Program-made: the position numbers and the translations under genes
Notes under the pieces: model-generated
Databases searched by the model: none
What the model saw: the letters and a program-made list of their open reading frames with translations, nothing else
What the model was told of the DNA's origin: nothing
In this document: in pieces, positions 6,936 through 14,757 of the stretch
Numbering within the stretch: the first letter of the stretch is position 1
How the letters are laid out: each line of letters opens with the position of its first letter
Source of the DNA: an uncultured Oscillospiraceae bacterium
GTDB lineage: Bacteria; Bacillota; Clostridia; Oscillospirales; Ruminococcaceae
Assembly (NCBI GenBank): GCA_900547455.1
Contig: URGV01000008.1
Coordinates: forward strand, 1-64,000
Length of the DNA: 64,000 nt
Direction of reading: 5' to 3'

Positions 6936-8320
6936 TGGGCGCGGTCCTGCTGATTGTCGGCATGGGCTTTTTCCAGCTGGGCGCCGAAATCTCCATGACC
7001 CCGCTGGGACAGGGTGTCGGCTCCAGAATCTTTAAAAACAACAGCGTCGTCATCATCATCGCCATCTGCTTTTTGATGGGCGCAGTCATCACCATCTCGG
7101 AGCCGGACCTGCAGGTGCTGGCCAATCAGGTCGCCTCCATCCCCAACGAGGTGCTGATCTGGACGGTGGCGCTGGGCGTCGGCATCTTCACCGCCATCGC
7201 GGTGGTGCGCATCCTGTTCCACATCAGCCTTGCCAAGATGCTGACCGTCTTTTACATCCTGCTGTTTTTACTCTCCTTTTTCACCCCGTCGGACTTTGTT
7301 GCCGTCGCGTTTGACTCGGGCGGCGTCACCACCGGCCCGATGACCGTCCCCTTCATCCTGGCGTTGGGTGTCGGTCTTTCCGCCGCCCGCAGCGACAAGG
7401 ACAGCGCCAACGACAGCTTCGGCTTTGTCGCGCTGTGCAGCGTCGGACCCATCCTGATGGTGCTGCTGCTGGGCATCTTCTACCACCCTTCCGAGGCAAT
7501 CTACACCACAGTGGAGGTTCCCACCATCCAGACCTCCTACGATGTGGTGCATCAATTCCTGGTGGCCATCCCGCAGTACGCCCATGAGGTGCTGGTCAGC
7601 ATGCTTCCCGTCATCGGCGTGTTTGTGATCTTCCAGCTGCTCACCCGCAACTACCGCAAGCGGCAGGTTCTGCGCATGAGCATCGGTTTTCTGTATACAT
7701 ACGTCGGTCTGGTTCTGTTCCTCACCGGCGTCAACATCGGCTTTGCCCCGGTGGGCAGCCTGTTTGGCAGCGGCCTGGCAGAGAGCAGTTTTCGGTGGCT
7801 GCTGGTCCCCATCGGCATCGTGATCGGTTACTACATCGTCAAGGCCGAGCCCGCCGTCCAGGTGCTCAACGAGCAGGTCGAGGAGATCACCGGCGGCACC
7901 GTCTCCCACAAGATGATGAACGCCGCGCTCTCGATCGGCGTTGCCTGTGCGGTTGCACTGGCGATGGTGCGCGTCCTGACAGGCTTAAACATCTACTGGA
8001 TCATCATTCCCGGCTATATCATCTCGATGATCTTCAGCCACTTTGTGCCGCCGGTCTTTGTCGGCATCGCTTTTGACTCGGGCGGCGTTGCCAGCGGCCC
8101 GATGACCTCCACCTTCCTGTTGCCACTGGCCATCGGCGCCTGCACCGCCATCGGCGGAAATGTTGTCACCGACGCCTTCGGCATCGTGGCGCTGGTCGCG
8201 CTGGCGCCGCTGATTGCCATCCAGATTATGGGCCTGATCTATGCCCACAAAGCCAAATCGGTTCCGCAGCCCTCCCAGCAGCTGTCGGACGATACCGTCG
8301 TCGAATTGGAGGAGGAATAA
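6935..8320 (+). CDS. DUF1538 family membrane protein (main part)
   Basis: A 461-residue polytopic membrane protein made of two homologous DUF1538 halves. The repeat signature FDSGGVxTGPM/FDSGGVASGPM occurs near residues 122-140 and 374-392, an inverted-repeat look typical of secondary transporters or channels. The substrate is unknown. The true N terminus (about 41 residues including the first helix) lies in another frame at 6810-6935, so translation may begin at ATG 6935 (TTG at 6932 is an alternative) by coupling, or the break is an artefact. The PII-like gene follows after 3 bp, pointing to regulation by a nucleotide-sensing partner. Confidence 0.85.
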   Translation: MGAVLLIVGMGFFQLGAEISMTPLGQGVGSRIFKNNSVVIIIAICFLMGAVITISEPDLQVLANQVASIPNEVLIWTVALGVGIFTAIAVVRILFHISLAKMLTVFYILLFLLSFFTPSDFVAVAFDSGGVTTGPMTVPFILALGVGLSAARSDKDSANDSFGFVALCSVGPILMVLLLGIFYHPSEAIYTTVEVPTIQTSYDVVHQFLVAIPQYAHEVLVSMLPVIGVFVIFQLLTRNYRKRQVLRMSIGFLYTYVGLVLFLTGVNIGFAPVGSLFGSGLAESSFRWLLVPIGIVIGYYIVKAEPAVQVLNEQVEEITGGTVSHKMMNAALSIGVACAVALAMVRVLTGLNIYWIIIPGYIISMIFSHFVPPVFVGIAFDSGGVASGPMTSTFLLPLAIGACTAIGGNVVTDAFGIVALVALAPLIAIQIMGLIYAHKAKSVPQPSQQLSDDTVVELEEE

Positions 8321-8323
8321 ACT

Positions 8324-9028
8324 ATGTCTGAACAGCCAAAGCTGTCCGTCTTACAGCGCGTCCTGCTCACCATCACCCTCGAGGAGGACGAAGAAAAACT
8401 GCTGGAAATCTATGATTCCATGCACCTTCCCATCTGTTTTCAGGGACGCGGACAGGGAACCGCTCCCTCTGAACTTTTAGATATTTTCGGCTTGCGGGGC
8501 ACCGGCCGTCTGCTGACTGCCTGCATCCTGCCAAAATTCATGGTGCCTTCCGCTCTGGAGGCGCTGCACCAGAAGCTCTCGTTCCGGCAGCGGGGCGGCG
8601 GCATCGCCATCACCGTTCCGGTCAGCGGCATGCAGAGCCATGTGATGCAGATGCTCAACGAGGAGGCCCGCAACGCAATTCAGCAGCAAGAGAAAGGAGA
8701 TGAGGCCCAAATGAAGGAAAAATCGGAATTCTCCCTGATCTGGGTTTCGGTAGCCAGCGGCTACAGCGACGACGTGGTCGATGCTGCGCGCGCTGCCGGC
8801 GCGCGCGGCGGCACAGTGATGAAGGGCCGCCGCAGAAACTCCGAGCACGCCAGCCAGTACTTTGGCATTTCGCTGCAGGAGGAGCAGGAGTTTGTGATGA
8901 TCGTGGTCCCGCGCGAGAAAAAGTGCGAGATCATGTCCGCCATCACCACCTCCTGCGGACTGAAAACCCCGGCGCACGGCATGGTAATCTCCCTGCCGGT
9001 GGACGACGTCATGGGTCTGGAACAGTAA
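8324..9028 (+). CDS. Tandem PII-like (GlnB-type) signalling protein
   Basis: A 234-residue protein with two PII-like halves. The C-terminal half (about residues 130-232) is clear: a strand VSVASGYS, a helix AARAAGARGGTVMKGRRRNS, FGISLQEEQEFVMIVVP, and the closing LKTPAHGMVISLPVDDVMGL. The N-terminal half (about 7-105) is more divergent but keeps the same order of strands and ends RGGGIAITVPV. PII proteins are normally single-domain trimers that bind ATP/ADP and control transporters and enzymes. The gene starts 3 bp after the DUF1538 stop, so it is very probably cotranscribed and may gate that membrane protein, as GlnK does AmtB. The gate idea is inference. Confidence 0.82.
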   Translation: MSEQPKLSVLQRVLLTITLEEDEEKLLEIYDSMHLPICFQGRGQGTAPSELLDIFGLRGTGRLLTACILPKFMVPSALEALHQKLSFRQRGGGIAITVPVSGMQSHVMQMLNEEARNAIQQQEKGDEAQMKEKSEFSLIWVSVASGYSDDVVDAARAAGARGGTVMKGRRRNSEHASQYFGISLQEEQEFVMIVVPREKKCEIMSAITTSCGLKTPAHGMVISLPVDDVMGLEQ

Positions 9029-9042
9029 AAGAGAAAAGCAAC

Positions 9043-9091
9043 AACGGCGCCTGCCTCCTTCCCTTTTCGGGAGTGGCAGACGCCGTTTTTC
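9043..9091. terminator. Bidirectional terminator
   Basis: Stem AACGGCG...CGCCGTT with inner CTGCC/GGCAG pairing, followed by T5 on plus. It ends the DUF1538/PII unit and, from the other side, the DUF2089 unit. Confidence 0.8.
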
Positions 9092-9108
9092 TTTGCTCCT
9101 CTATGGCC

Positions 9109-9432
9109 TTACAGGTCCTGGATGTTCATCTTCTCCATCTCGCTTTTCTTTTTGCGGCTGTGGCGCACTGCAAAGAAGATCGCCAGCAGGATCAGTGTCA
9201 TGATGTTGCCTATCAGCAGGGTCATCACCATCGTCCCAATCACCTGCCAGATGCCGCCGTAGGCCGCTACACTCAGCACCGGAATCAGCGAAAGAAGAAA
9301 GCTGAGCACCGGCAGCACCAGTCCCGGAATGGGAGAGAGGGTGCGCGCCAGAAACACCTCCAGCACCACCGGCACCACCCAGAGAAAAAACAGCACGATC
9401 AATAATGTTGTAGAAGTAACCTCCATCCTCAC
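9109..9432 (-). CDS. Small membrane protein cotranscribed with DUF2089
   Basis: A 107-residue protein with about three membrane segments (near residues 8-28, 34-58 and 66-88) and a basic, charged cytoplasmic tail (RHSRKKK). I do not recognise the family. The GTG start at 9432 overlaps the DUF2089 stop as GTGA; an ATG two codons later is also possible. The tight overlap indicates translational coupling with the DUF2089 regulator, and the pair may form a regulator/membrane-partner module like those around PspC or anti-sigma genes; this is inference. Confidence 0.75.
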   Translation of the reverse strand: MRMEVTSTTLLIVLFFLWVVPVVLEVFLARTLSPIPGLVLPVLSFLLSLIPVLSVAAYGGIWQVIGTMVMTLLIGNIMTLILLAIFFAVRHSRKKKSEMEKMNIQDL

Positions 9433-9725
9433 TTCTCCTCCTTTGCTTTTTTGTAGGCGTGAATCAAGATTTTTGCCGTGTCAAAATCCAGCTTGTCGTT
9501 GACCGCCAGGCGCTTGACGAGCGCGACGTAGGGGTCCTCCTCCTGGCTTTCGCCCAGCTGAATCTTTTGAATCAGCCGGTCCAGCCGCAGGCGCACCGTC
9601 GGATAGGTCACCCCATATTGGGAGGCGATCTCCTTGAGCGAGCCCGACGCCAGCAGAAACTTTTTGATGAACACCACGTCCTCATCCTCCAGATTGGCCA
9701 TCCATTCCGGTACAACCTCAATCAT
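9429..9725 (-). CDS. DUF2089 family regulatory protein
   Basis: A 98-residue protein with a helix-turn-helix of the DUF2089 type: FLLASGSLKEIASQYGVTYPTVRLRLDRLI at about residues 25-54, followed by an acidic linker and a C-terminal helix. DUF2089 proteins are sigma-like or Xre-like putative DNA-binding proteins encoded beside small membrane proteins, as here. It has a strong promoter (9751-9779) in a very AT-rich region that may hold its own binding sites. Confidence 0.82.
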   Translation of the reverse strand: MIEVVPEWMANLEDEDVVFIKKFLLASGSLKEIASQYGVTYPTVRLRLDRLIQKIQLGESQEEDPYVALVKRLAVNDKLDFDTAKILIHAYKKAKEEK

Positions 9726-9750
9726 TCCTTTTCCCCCTTTTCTGTTTTTT

Positions 9751-9779
9751 ATTATACTCTTTCATTTTCTTAAAGTCAA
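9751..9779 (-). promoter_or_regulatory. Promoter of the DUF2089 operon
   Basis: Minus strand TTGACT (9774-9779), 17-bp spacer, TATAAT (9751-9756). The upstream 9780-9835 is almost pure A/T and could act as an UP element. Confidence 0.8.
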
Positions 9780-9846
9780 TATTTATTTTTATTAAAATCA
9801 AAAATTAATTATATTTTAATTTATAGAGCTTTCTCTGTAGGAAAAC

Positions 9847-9875
9847 AAAAAAGCGCCGCAGATGCGGCGCTTTTT
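9847..9875. terminator. Bidirectional terminator
   Basis: Stem AAAAAGCGCCGC/GCGGCGCTTTTT with a 4-base loop, between the DUF2089 promoter region and the end of the 9889-10413 gene on minus. Confidence 0.85.
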
Positions 9876-9888
9876 CTCGGTCAGCTTC

Positions 9889-10413
9889 TTAGCAAACGCT
9901 GTCCCAATATTCCTTCATCACCTTGTACCGCTGCCAGCGGTCGGTTTCCTGCTGGATGTCGCTCTCTCTGGCGCCCTGATAGAGCAGGATATCTTTGAGC
10001 ACGCCGTTTAGATCGGCTGCGTCCTCCTGCGTGAGCTCGGCTGGCTCCTCCTCCCACTCGTACTGCGGCAGCACAAAGCCGGTGTTGCGCTCGACGGTGA
10101 CATAAAAGACTGCCCGCGTCCCCTGCGGGGCGGTGCGCACAAAGCGGTACTGCGCGTAGTCGGACTGCAGCGTCTGGCTGTCGTACTGCGCCAGCAGCTC
10201 GTCCAGCAGGGCGGTCACCTCCTCGGAGGCGTCCGGCGTATAGCCGCACAGGGCCGCCAGCTGACCCACCACCTCGGGATAAAAGAGGTTGAGCAGCTGC
10301 TGGCGGGCGTTGTAGAGCAGGTAATCGACCGGCTCGATGGCGGCGGCGCCATATTGATCTTGCAGATAAACCTCCAGCTCCTGCACAGTGTGGAAGGGAA
10401 TCGGTTGTTGCAT
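9889..10413 (-). CDS. Hypothetical soluble protein
   Basis: A 174-residue acidic protein without membrane segments or a motif I recognise. It is rich in helices (residues 1-75 and 130-174) with a central strand region around FYVTVERNTGFVLPQYEWEE. The ATG at 10413 has AAAGGAG upstream. It is 12 bp downstream of the GNAT gene, so the two are probably cotranscribed, and the terminator at 9847-9875 ends them. No function can be given. Confidence 0.7.
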   Translation of the reverse strand: MQQPIPFHTVQELEVYLQDQYGAAAIEPVDYLLYNARQQLLNLFYPEVVGQLAALCGYTPDASEEVTALLDELLAQYDSQTLQSDYAQYRFVRTAPQGTRAVFYVTVERNTGFVLPQYEWEEEPAELTQEDAADLNGVLKDILLYQGARESDIQQETDRWQRYKVMKEYWDSVC

Positions 10414-10425
10414 AAAAAATCTCCT

Positions 10426-10941
10426 TTAGATATGGAAGGTCATGCCGAGAAAATCGGCCTTGCGGTCGCGGCGGTTCTCATAAAACTCCTTGCGCAGCGT
10501 CACCATGCTCATCGTGTCGTAGCCCAGACGGTGGTAGAGCCGCAGCGCGTCCTCGTTGCGGGTGACCACCTGCAGCACCATCGCCTCGACGCCCGGCTCC
10601 TCTTTAGCCTTCTGCTCGGCCAGGGCGATGGCGCGGGTGGCGATTCCCTGCCCGCGGCGCTCCTTGTCCACAAAGATGTCCGCCAGCTCCATCACAATCG
10701 GGCCGGCGCGGTAGAGGTGGACAAAGCCCACATCCTGCCCATCCTGCAGAATCACATACAGCCGGTGATCCTCTGCGGTCCAGCGGCGCAGGTCATCCAG
10801 CACGGGGCTTTCTTCCCTGGACTCGGTCTGTTCCGCTTCATCTTCTCTGCCGACCAGGCCGCTGTGGAACCCCCAGAACGCCTCAATGCGGCGCAGGGTG
10901 GCGGCAAAATACTGCTCGGTGTATAAAATCAGTTCGGTCAT
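10426..10941 (-). CDS. GNAT family N-acetyltransferase
   Basis: A 171-residue protein with the GNAT core. Strand 4 (MELADIFVDKERRGQGIATR, about residues 84-103) holds the acetyl-CoA pyrophosphate-binding R-R-G-Q-G-I-A motif, followed by motif B with TRNEDALRLYHRLGY (about 129-143), typical of amino-group acetyltransferases. The acceptor is unknown. The start ATG at 10941 has AAAGGA eight bases upstream; the slightly longer frame would start at a TTG too close to it. It heads a two-gene unit with the hypothetical protein downstream. Confidence 0.88.
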   Translation of the reverse strand: MTELILYTEQYFAATLRRIEAFWGFHSGLVGREDEAEQTESREESPVLDDLRRWTAEDHRLYVILQDGQDVGFVHLYRAGPIVMELADIFVDKERRGQGIATRAIALAEQKAKEEPGVEAMVLQVVTRNEDALRLYHRLGYDTMSMVTLRKEFYENRRDRKADFLGMTFHI

Positions 10942-11083
10942 CGTCAAATTCCTTTCCTGTTGGTCGGTGGGTGTTCGGATTTTGGGATGATTTAACCGGT
11001 GCTTTTGTTCTCACGCTTTCTTTTTTCCGTCGGGGTTGGTGGCCTACCCCTTGATGATACCACATTCCCGCCCAAAAGAAAAG

Positions 11084-11296
11084 CTACTCGTCAAAATAAA
11101 ACAGATCCTCAAACTTCTTGTCCAGCGCGATGCACAGGATCAGGGCGAGCTTGGCGGTGGGGTTAAACTGCCCGGTCTCGATCGAGCTGATGGTGTTGCG
11201 GGAAACGCCCACCATCTCGGCCAGCTGCCCCTGCGAGAGATGTTTTTCGGCGCGGGCAGCTTTCAGGTGGTTTCTTAAAATCAGTTTCTCGTCCAT
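11084..11296 (-). CDS. Xre family helix-turn-helix repressor (small)
   Basis: A 70-residue protein that is essentially one HTH_3 domain: LKAARAEKHLSQGQLAEMVGVSRNTISSIETG with QLAEMVGV as helix 2 and SRNTISSIE as the recognition helix. These short Cro/CI-like proteins usually act as dimeric repressors. It is the last gene of a three-gene unit behind two DUF6442-like membrane proteins. The shared promoter carries two copies of CAAGTRTACTTG, the natural candidates for its binding sites. Confidence 0.88.
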   Translation of the reverse strand: MDEKLILRNHLKAARAEKHLSQGQLAEMVGVSRNTISSIETGQFNPTAKLALILCIALDKKFEDLFYFDE

Positions 11297-11299
11297 CGT

Positions 11300-11614
11300 C
11301 TATCCTTTCCAGATGTATCCAATCAGGTTGAGCAGCGCTGCGACCGTGTACCCAATCGCTGTGATCAGCCGCATTTTCCCCCGCAGCAGTGCAAACTGAT
11401 AAAACTGCGCCACCGACAGATAACCAAAATACATGGCGCCGATATCAAACAGCGACTCATCCTTCCAAAACAGGCGAATCACCAGCAGCAGAAGGAAGAT
11501 CACCGTCATGCCGATCATCCCCACCATCGTCGACTGGGCAGAGATCACCTTGTCCCGCTCGTCCTGGACGTGATTTTCCAGGCGGCTCCTGCGCAAAATT
11601 TCTTCCTTGTTCAT
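11300..11614 (-). CDS. Small membrane protein, DUF6442-like (copy 2)
   Basis: A 104-residue protein with a charged N terminus (MNKEEILRRSRLEN) and three predicted membrane helices (about 30-48, 56-75, 81-101). It is paralogous to the gene just upstream: both share the opening K-E-E-I-L-x-[KR]-S-R and the same helix layout with a YLS[FV] segment. The family is small and uncharacterised, typically encoded beside a small Xre regulator, as here. It is 3 bp from the Xre gene and 12 bp from its paralogue. Confidence 0.78.
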   Translation of the reverse strand: MNKEEILRRSRLENHVQDERDKVISAQSTMVGMIGMTVIFLLLLVIRLFWKDESLFDIGAMYFGYLSVAQFYQFALLRGKMRLITAIGYTVAALLNLIGYIWKG

Positions 11615-11626
11615 CCTCTTTCCCCC

Positions 11627-11938
11627 CTACCGCAGCACCGTGATGACATAGCAGACGGCAAACAGCACCGCCGCGACCAGGCCTAAAATGGCGGCGATCA
11701 GCCGGCTGCGCTCGTGGGTGACTTTGTACATTCCGTATTCCTCAAAGCTCAGATACGCCCAGAACACCGCCAGCAGCTGATCGTTGTCCTGACCGTTTGC
11801 CCAGTTGAAAACTGACAGCGCGATGAACATCAGGCTCATCGCCCCGACGCCCCAGCGCCGGCCTCTGCTCGCGATGTACTCGGTGCCTTCGTCCTTCTTT
11901 TCGTTTCTGCTCTTTGCCAATATTTCTTCCTTTGTCAT
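11627..11938 (-). CDS. Small membrane protein, DUF6442-like (copy 1)
   Basis: A 103-residue protein, first gene of the operon. The N-terminal 24 residues are charged (KEEILAKSRNEKKDEGTEY), then three membrane helices follow. It is a diverged tandem duplicate of the 11300-11614 gene. The start ATG at 11938 has GGAGGGAACG upstream. Function is unknown; the promoter with twin operators suggests tight control by the Xre protein encoded at the end of the unit. Confidence 0.78.
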   Translation of the reverse strand: MTKEEILAKSRNEKKDEGTEYIASRGRRWGVGAMSLMFIALSVFNWANGQDNDQLLAVFWAYLSFEEYGMYKVTHERSRLIAAILGLVAAVLFAVCYVITVLR

Positions 11939-11983
11939 ATCCGTTCCCTCCTGTCAAGAACGCGGGTTGCCGATTGCAAATGA

Positions 11984-12032
11984 CAAGTATACTTGGTATC
12001 TTCATGATAGCACTGCCAAGTGTACTTGTCAA
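11984..12032 (-). promoter_or_regulatory. Promoter with twin operators for the Xre/DUF6442 operon
   Basis: Minus strand TTGACA (12027-12032), 17-bp spacer, TATCAT (12004-12009). Two 12-bp inverted repeats sit on it: CAAGTGTACTTG (12017-12028) overlaps the -35 and spacer, and the perfect CAAGTATACTTG (11984-11995) lies just downstream of the -10. Their centres are 33 bp apart, about three helical turns. This is what a two-dimer repressor operator looks like. Confidence 0.8.
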
Positions 12033-12165
12033 TAGGTTTTGCAAAGTTTTGTTGGCAGATTTTTTTCATCGCTAGTGGTATCTGTGAAAGAAAATTTTCA
12101 TCCCTCCCGCCTTAATGAAATTTTATTTACATTTTACCTTGCTGTGCGCGAAGTTCTTACATAGT

Positions 12166-12177
12166 CTTTGCTATAAT
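12166..12177 (+). promoter_or_regulatory. Extended -10 promoter of the ECF transporter operon
   Basis: TTTGCTATAAT with the -10 at 12172-12177, 40 bp before the S-component start. The leader is too short for a riboswitch, so vitamin control by RNA is unlikely here. Confidence 0.55.
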
Positions 12178-12217
12178 AAAGGCGAAGGAAAAAATAAATC
12201 TTCAGGAGGATAAAAAA

Positions 12218-13060
12218 ATGGCTACTACAATCAAAAAACAATACGCCTCCCAGTCGCAGAAGCTGATGGTCTTTGTGCTGACCATGTCTTTGTACGGACT
12301 GGCGACCCTGTTCACCGAACTGATTCCAAAATTTCAGGTAGGCATCGTTGAATTTTCTGTTGAATATTTTCTGTTCATCCCGCTGACCCTGGCGATGCTG
12401 TTCGACCCGCTCTCCGCCGCTCTGGGCGCCGCCACCGGCGAGCTTGTCTTCAGCGAGATCATGCTGGGCCAGTTTGGCGGTCTGGGCGAGCTGGAAAAAT
12501 TTATCACCGTCACCATCGGCGTCTACATCGCCGGCCGCATGGTCAAGGACCCGACCAACCGCAAGATGGTCGGCATCGCCGCCATCACCGGCACCGCAGC
12601 CCAGCTGCTGATGGGCACCATCGTGGACATCTGCAAGGTGCAGTTTGCCGTCGAGGACTTTGAGGCGGTCGCCGGTCTGCCGGAGAGCGTCTTTGCCACC
12701 GAAGGCTTCGCCTTCTTAAATGACCTGTGCTTCTCGGGCATCCTGTTCTGCCTGCTGCCCACCCTGTATCTGGTTCCCAAGCTTTATGGCAAGATCGAGC
12801 CGCTGCTGGGCATGCAGCCGCGCACCGCGCAATCCGCTGTCAGCGGCCTGAGCAGCAAGGCGCTGGTCATCTGCGGCATCGGCTTTGTCTGCGCGGTCGT
12901 CGCAGAGCTTGCCGCCACCGCCGGCATGTCTCTGATTGAGTGGGAAGCCGACTGGGCCGAAAGCGGCACCGCAGTCGCCGTCGGTATGGTGGTTGCAGCC
13001 GTCGTCGCCATCGCTGTCATCGCCTATATGAAAAAGGCGAGTGAAAGGAAAGTTGCATAA
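12218..13060 (+). CDS. ECF-type transporter S component-like membrane protein
   Basis: A 280-residue membrane protein with six to seven helices. The first part resembles S components of energy-coupling-factor transporters: a helix, then VEYFLFIPLTLAMLFDPLSAALGAATGELV at about 48-77, where the substrate site usually lies. It is longer than classic 170-220 residue S components because of extra helices at the C terminus. The stop codon overlaps the ATPase start, and the T component follows, so the three form one importer. The substrate is not evident: no vitamin riboswitch or biosynthesis gene is nearby. AGGAGG precedes the ATG. Confidence 0.75.
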   Translation: MATTIKKQYASQSQKLMVFVLTMSLYGLATLFTELIPKFQVGIVEFSVEYFLFIPLTLAMLFDPLSAALGAATGELVFSEIMLGQFGGLGELEKFITVTIGVYIAGRMVKDPTNRKMVGIAAITGTAAQLLMGTIVDICKVQFAVEDFEAVAGLPESVFATEGFAFLNDLCFSGILFCLLPTLYLVPKLYGKIEPLLGMQPRTAQSAVSGLSSKALVICGIGFVCAVVAELAATAGMSLIEWEADWAESGTAVAVGMVVAAVVAIAVIAYMKKASERKVA

Positions 13061-14754
13061 TGATGAACGCGGTTGAGATTGCACACCTGACCTTCACCTA
13101 TCCGGGTGCGTCTCAGCCCACCCTGCGGGACATTTCCCTTCAGATTCAAAAAGGGGACTTCCTTGCAATCGTTGGCAACAACGGCTGCGGGAAGTCCACT
13201 TTGTGTAAGGTCCTCAACGGCCTGATCCCCCACTTCATCGCCGGGGAATTTGAGGGAAGCGTCACCGTGGAGGGGCTGAACACGCTGGAAACCGATATCG
13301 GCGAACTGGCAAAAAAGGTCGGGTATGTCTACCAGGATTTTGAAAATCAGATCGTCCGCCCCACCGTGCTGGACGACGCCTCCTACGCCTGCTTAAACTA
13401 CGCCTTCCCCGACTACAAGGAGCGCGGCAGAAAGGCGCTGGAGCAGTGCGGGCTGCAGGGCCGCGAGGAGGAATATATCTGGCAGCTTTCCGGCGGACAG
13501 ACCCATCTGCTGGCGCTGGCCGGGGCGGTCTCGCTGCAGCCGGACATCCTTATCCTCGATGAGCCGATCGCCCAGCTGGACCCGATGCACGCCGACCGCA
13601 TCTATGAGGTACTGCGGGAGCTGAACGAAAAGCACGGCAAGACCATCATCGTCATCGAGCACCACACCGAATACATCGCCGACTACTGCAAGCATGTGCT
13701 GCTGATGCGCGACGGGCAGATTCTCTGGCAAAAGCCCACCGTCGAGGCGTTGCAGCGGGTGGAGGAGCTGCAACGCTGCAATATCTTTCCGCCGCAGGTC
13801 ACCCAGGCGGCCCACCGGCTGCAAAAACAGGGCACCCTCCCTGCCGGTCCCCTGCCCACCACCGTCGATGAGGGCAAACGTGCCTTTTCCCCACTTCGCT
13901 TTGCGGGCAACATTCCCTATACCCAGCCGCCGCGCTCCGAGGAACCGGTCGTTTCTTTCCAGAACGTGAAGCTGGCCTACCGCTCGGTCAAGGGCGAGCC
14001 GCGGGTGATCTTTGAGGATTTAAACCTCTCGATCCACAAGGGCGAGCGGGTGGCGCTGATCGGCTCGAACGGCGCAGGCAAATCGACCATGATGAAGATG
14101 ATGGTTGGCCTGCTGCGGCCGAACAGCGGTTGTGTTTCGCTGTACGGCGAAGCCATCGGCGAAAAAAAGGCGGAGGACCTCTCCCGCCAGATCTCGCTGG
14201 TCTACCAGAACCCGGAGGAGATGTTCATCAAGGACAGCATCCGCGCGGACATCTCCTACGCCATGGAGGTGCGCGGCGTGCACAACTGGCAGCAGCGCAC
14301 CGATGAACTGCTGGCCCGTTTCCGCCTGAGCGACCTTGACGGCCGGGACGGCAGGCTGCTTTCCGGCGGGCAGATGCGCCGGGCAAGCCTTGCCATCGGC
14401 ATCGCCCTAAATCCCGGGGTGCTGCTGCTGGATGAGCCGACCGCCAACCTGGACATCGCCACCCGGAGGGAAATTATCGACGTGCTGCAGCAGATGAAGG
14501 ACATCATCAACACCGCCGTCATCGCCACCCACGACATGCAGCTGGTCTGCCAGTGGGCACAGCGCATCATCGTGCTGTGCAACGGCAAGGTGGTCGCCGA
14601 CGGCTCCCGCGACGAGATCTTTTCCCGCCAGGACATCGCCGGGCTGGTCGGCATCCGCCCGCCGGAGATCTTCTCGATGGCCCGCGCGCTGGACAACCGG
14701 GCGCTGTGCTACACCATCGACGAGTTCACCAGCAGCTTTCAGAAAGGAGTCTAA
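13060..14754 (+). CDS. ECF transporter ATPase, two ATPase domains fused
   Basis: A 564-residue protein with two ABC ATPase domains in tandem, equivalent to EcfA1 plus EcfA2. Domain 1 (about 5-245) has Walker A GNNGCGKST, signature LSGGQ and Walker B LILDEP; domain 2 (about 292-540) has GSNGAGKST, LSGGQMRRAS and LLLDEPTAN, with H-loop histidines in VIEHHTE and VIATHDMQ. ATP hydrolysis here drives import by the neighbouring S and T components. The start ATG overlaps the S-component stop (TAATG), and a second ATG is directly next to it. Fused ECF ATPases are known but less common than separate ones. Confidence 0.92.
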   Translation: MMNAVEIAHLTFTYPGASQPTLRDISLQIQKGDFLAIVGNNGCGKSTLCKVLNGLIPHFIAGEFEGSVTVEGLNTLETDIGELAKKVGYVYQDFENQIVRPTVLDDASYACLNYAFPDYKERGRKALEQCGLQGREEEYIWQLSGGQTHLLALAGAVSLQPDILILDEPIAQLDPMHADRIYEVLRELNEKHGKTIIVIEHHTEYIADYCKHVLLMRDGQILWQKPTVEALQRVEELQRCNIFPPQVTQAAHRLQKQGTLPAGPLPTTVDEGKRAFSPLRFAGNIPYTQPPRSEEPVVSFQNVKLAYRSVKGEPRVIFEDLNLSIHKGERVALIGSNGAGKSTMMKMMVGLLRPNSGCVSLYGEAIGEKKAEDLSRQISLVYQNPEEMFIKDSIRADISYAMEVRGVHNWQQRTDELLARFRLSDLDGRDGRLLSGGQMRRASLAIGIALNPGVLLLDEPTANLDIATRREIIDVLQQMKDIINTAVIATHDMQLVCQWAQRIIVLCNGKVVADGSRDEIFSRQDIAGLVGIRPPEIFSMARALDNRALCYTIDEFTSSFQKGV

Positions 14755-14757
14755 CAG

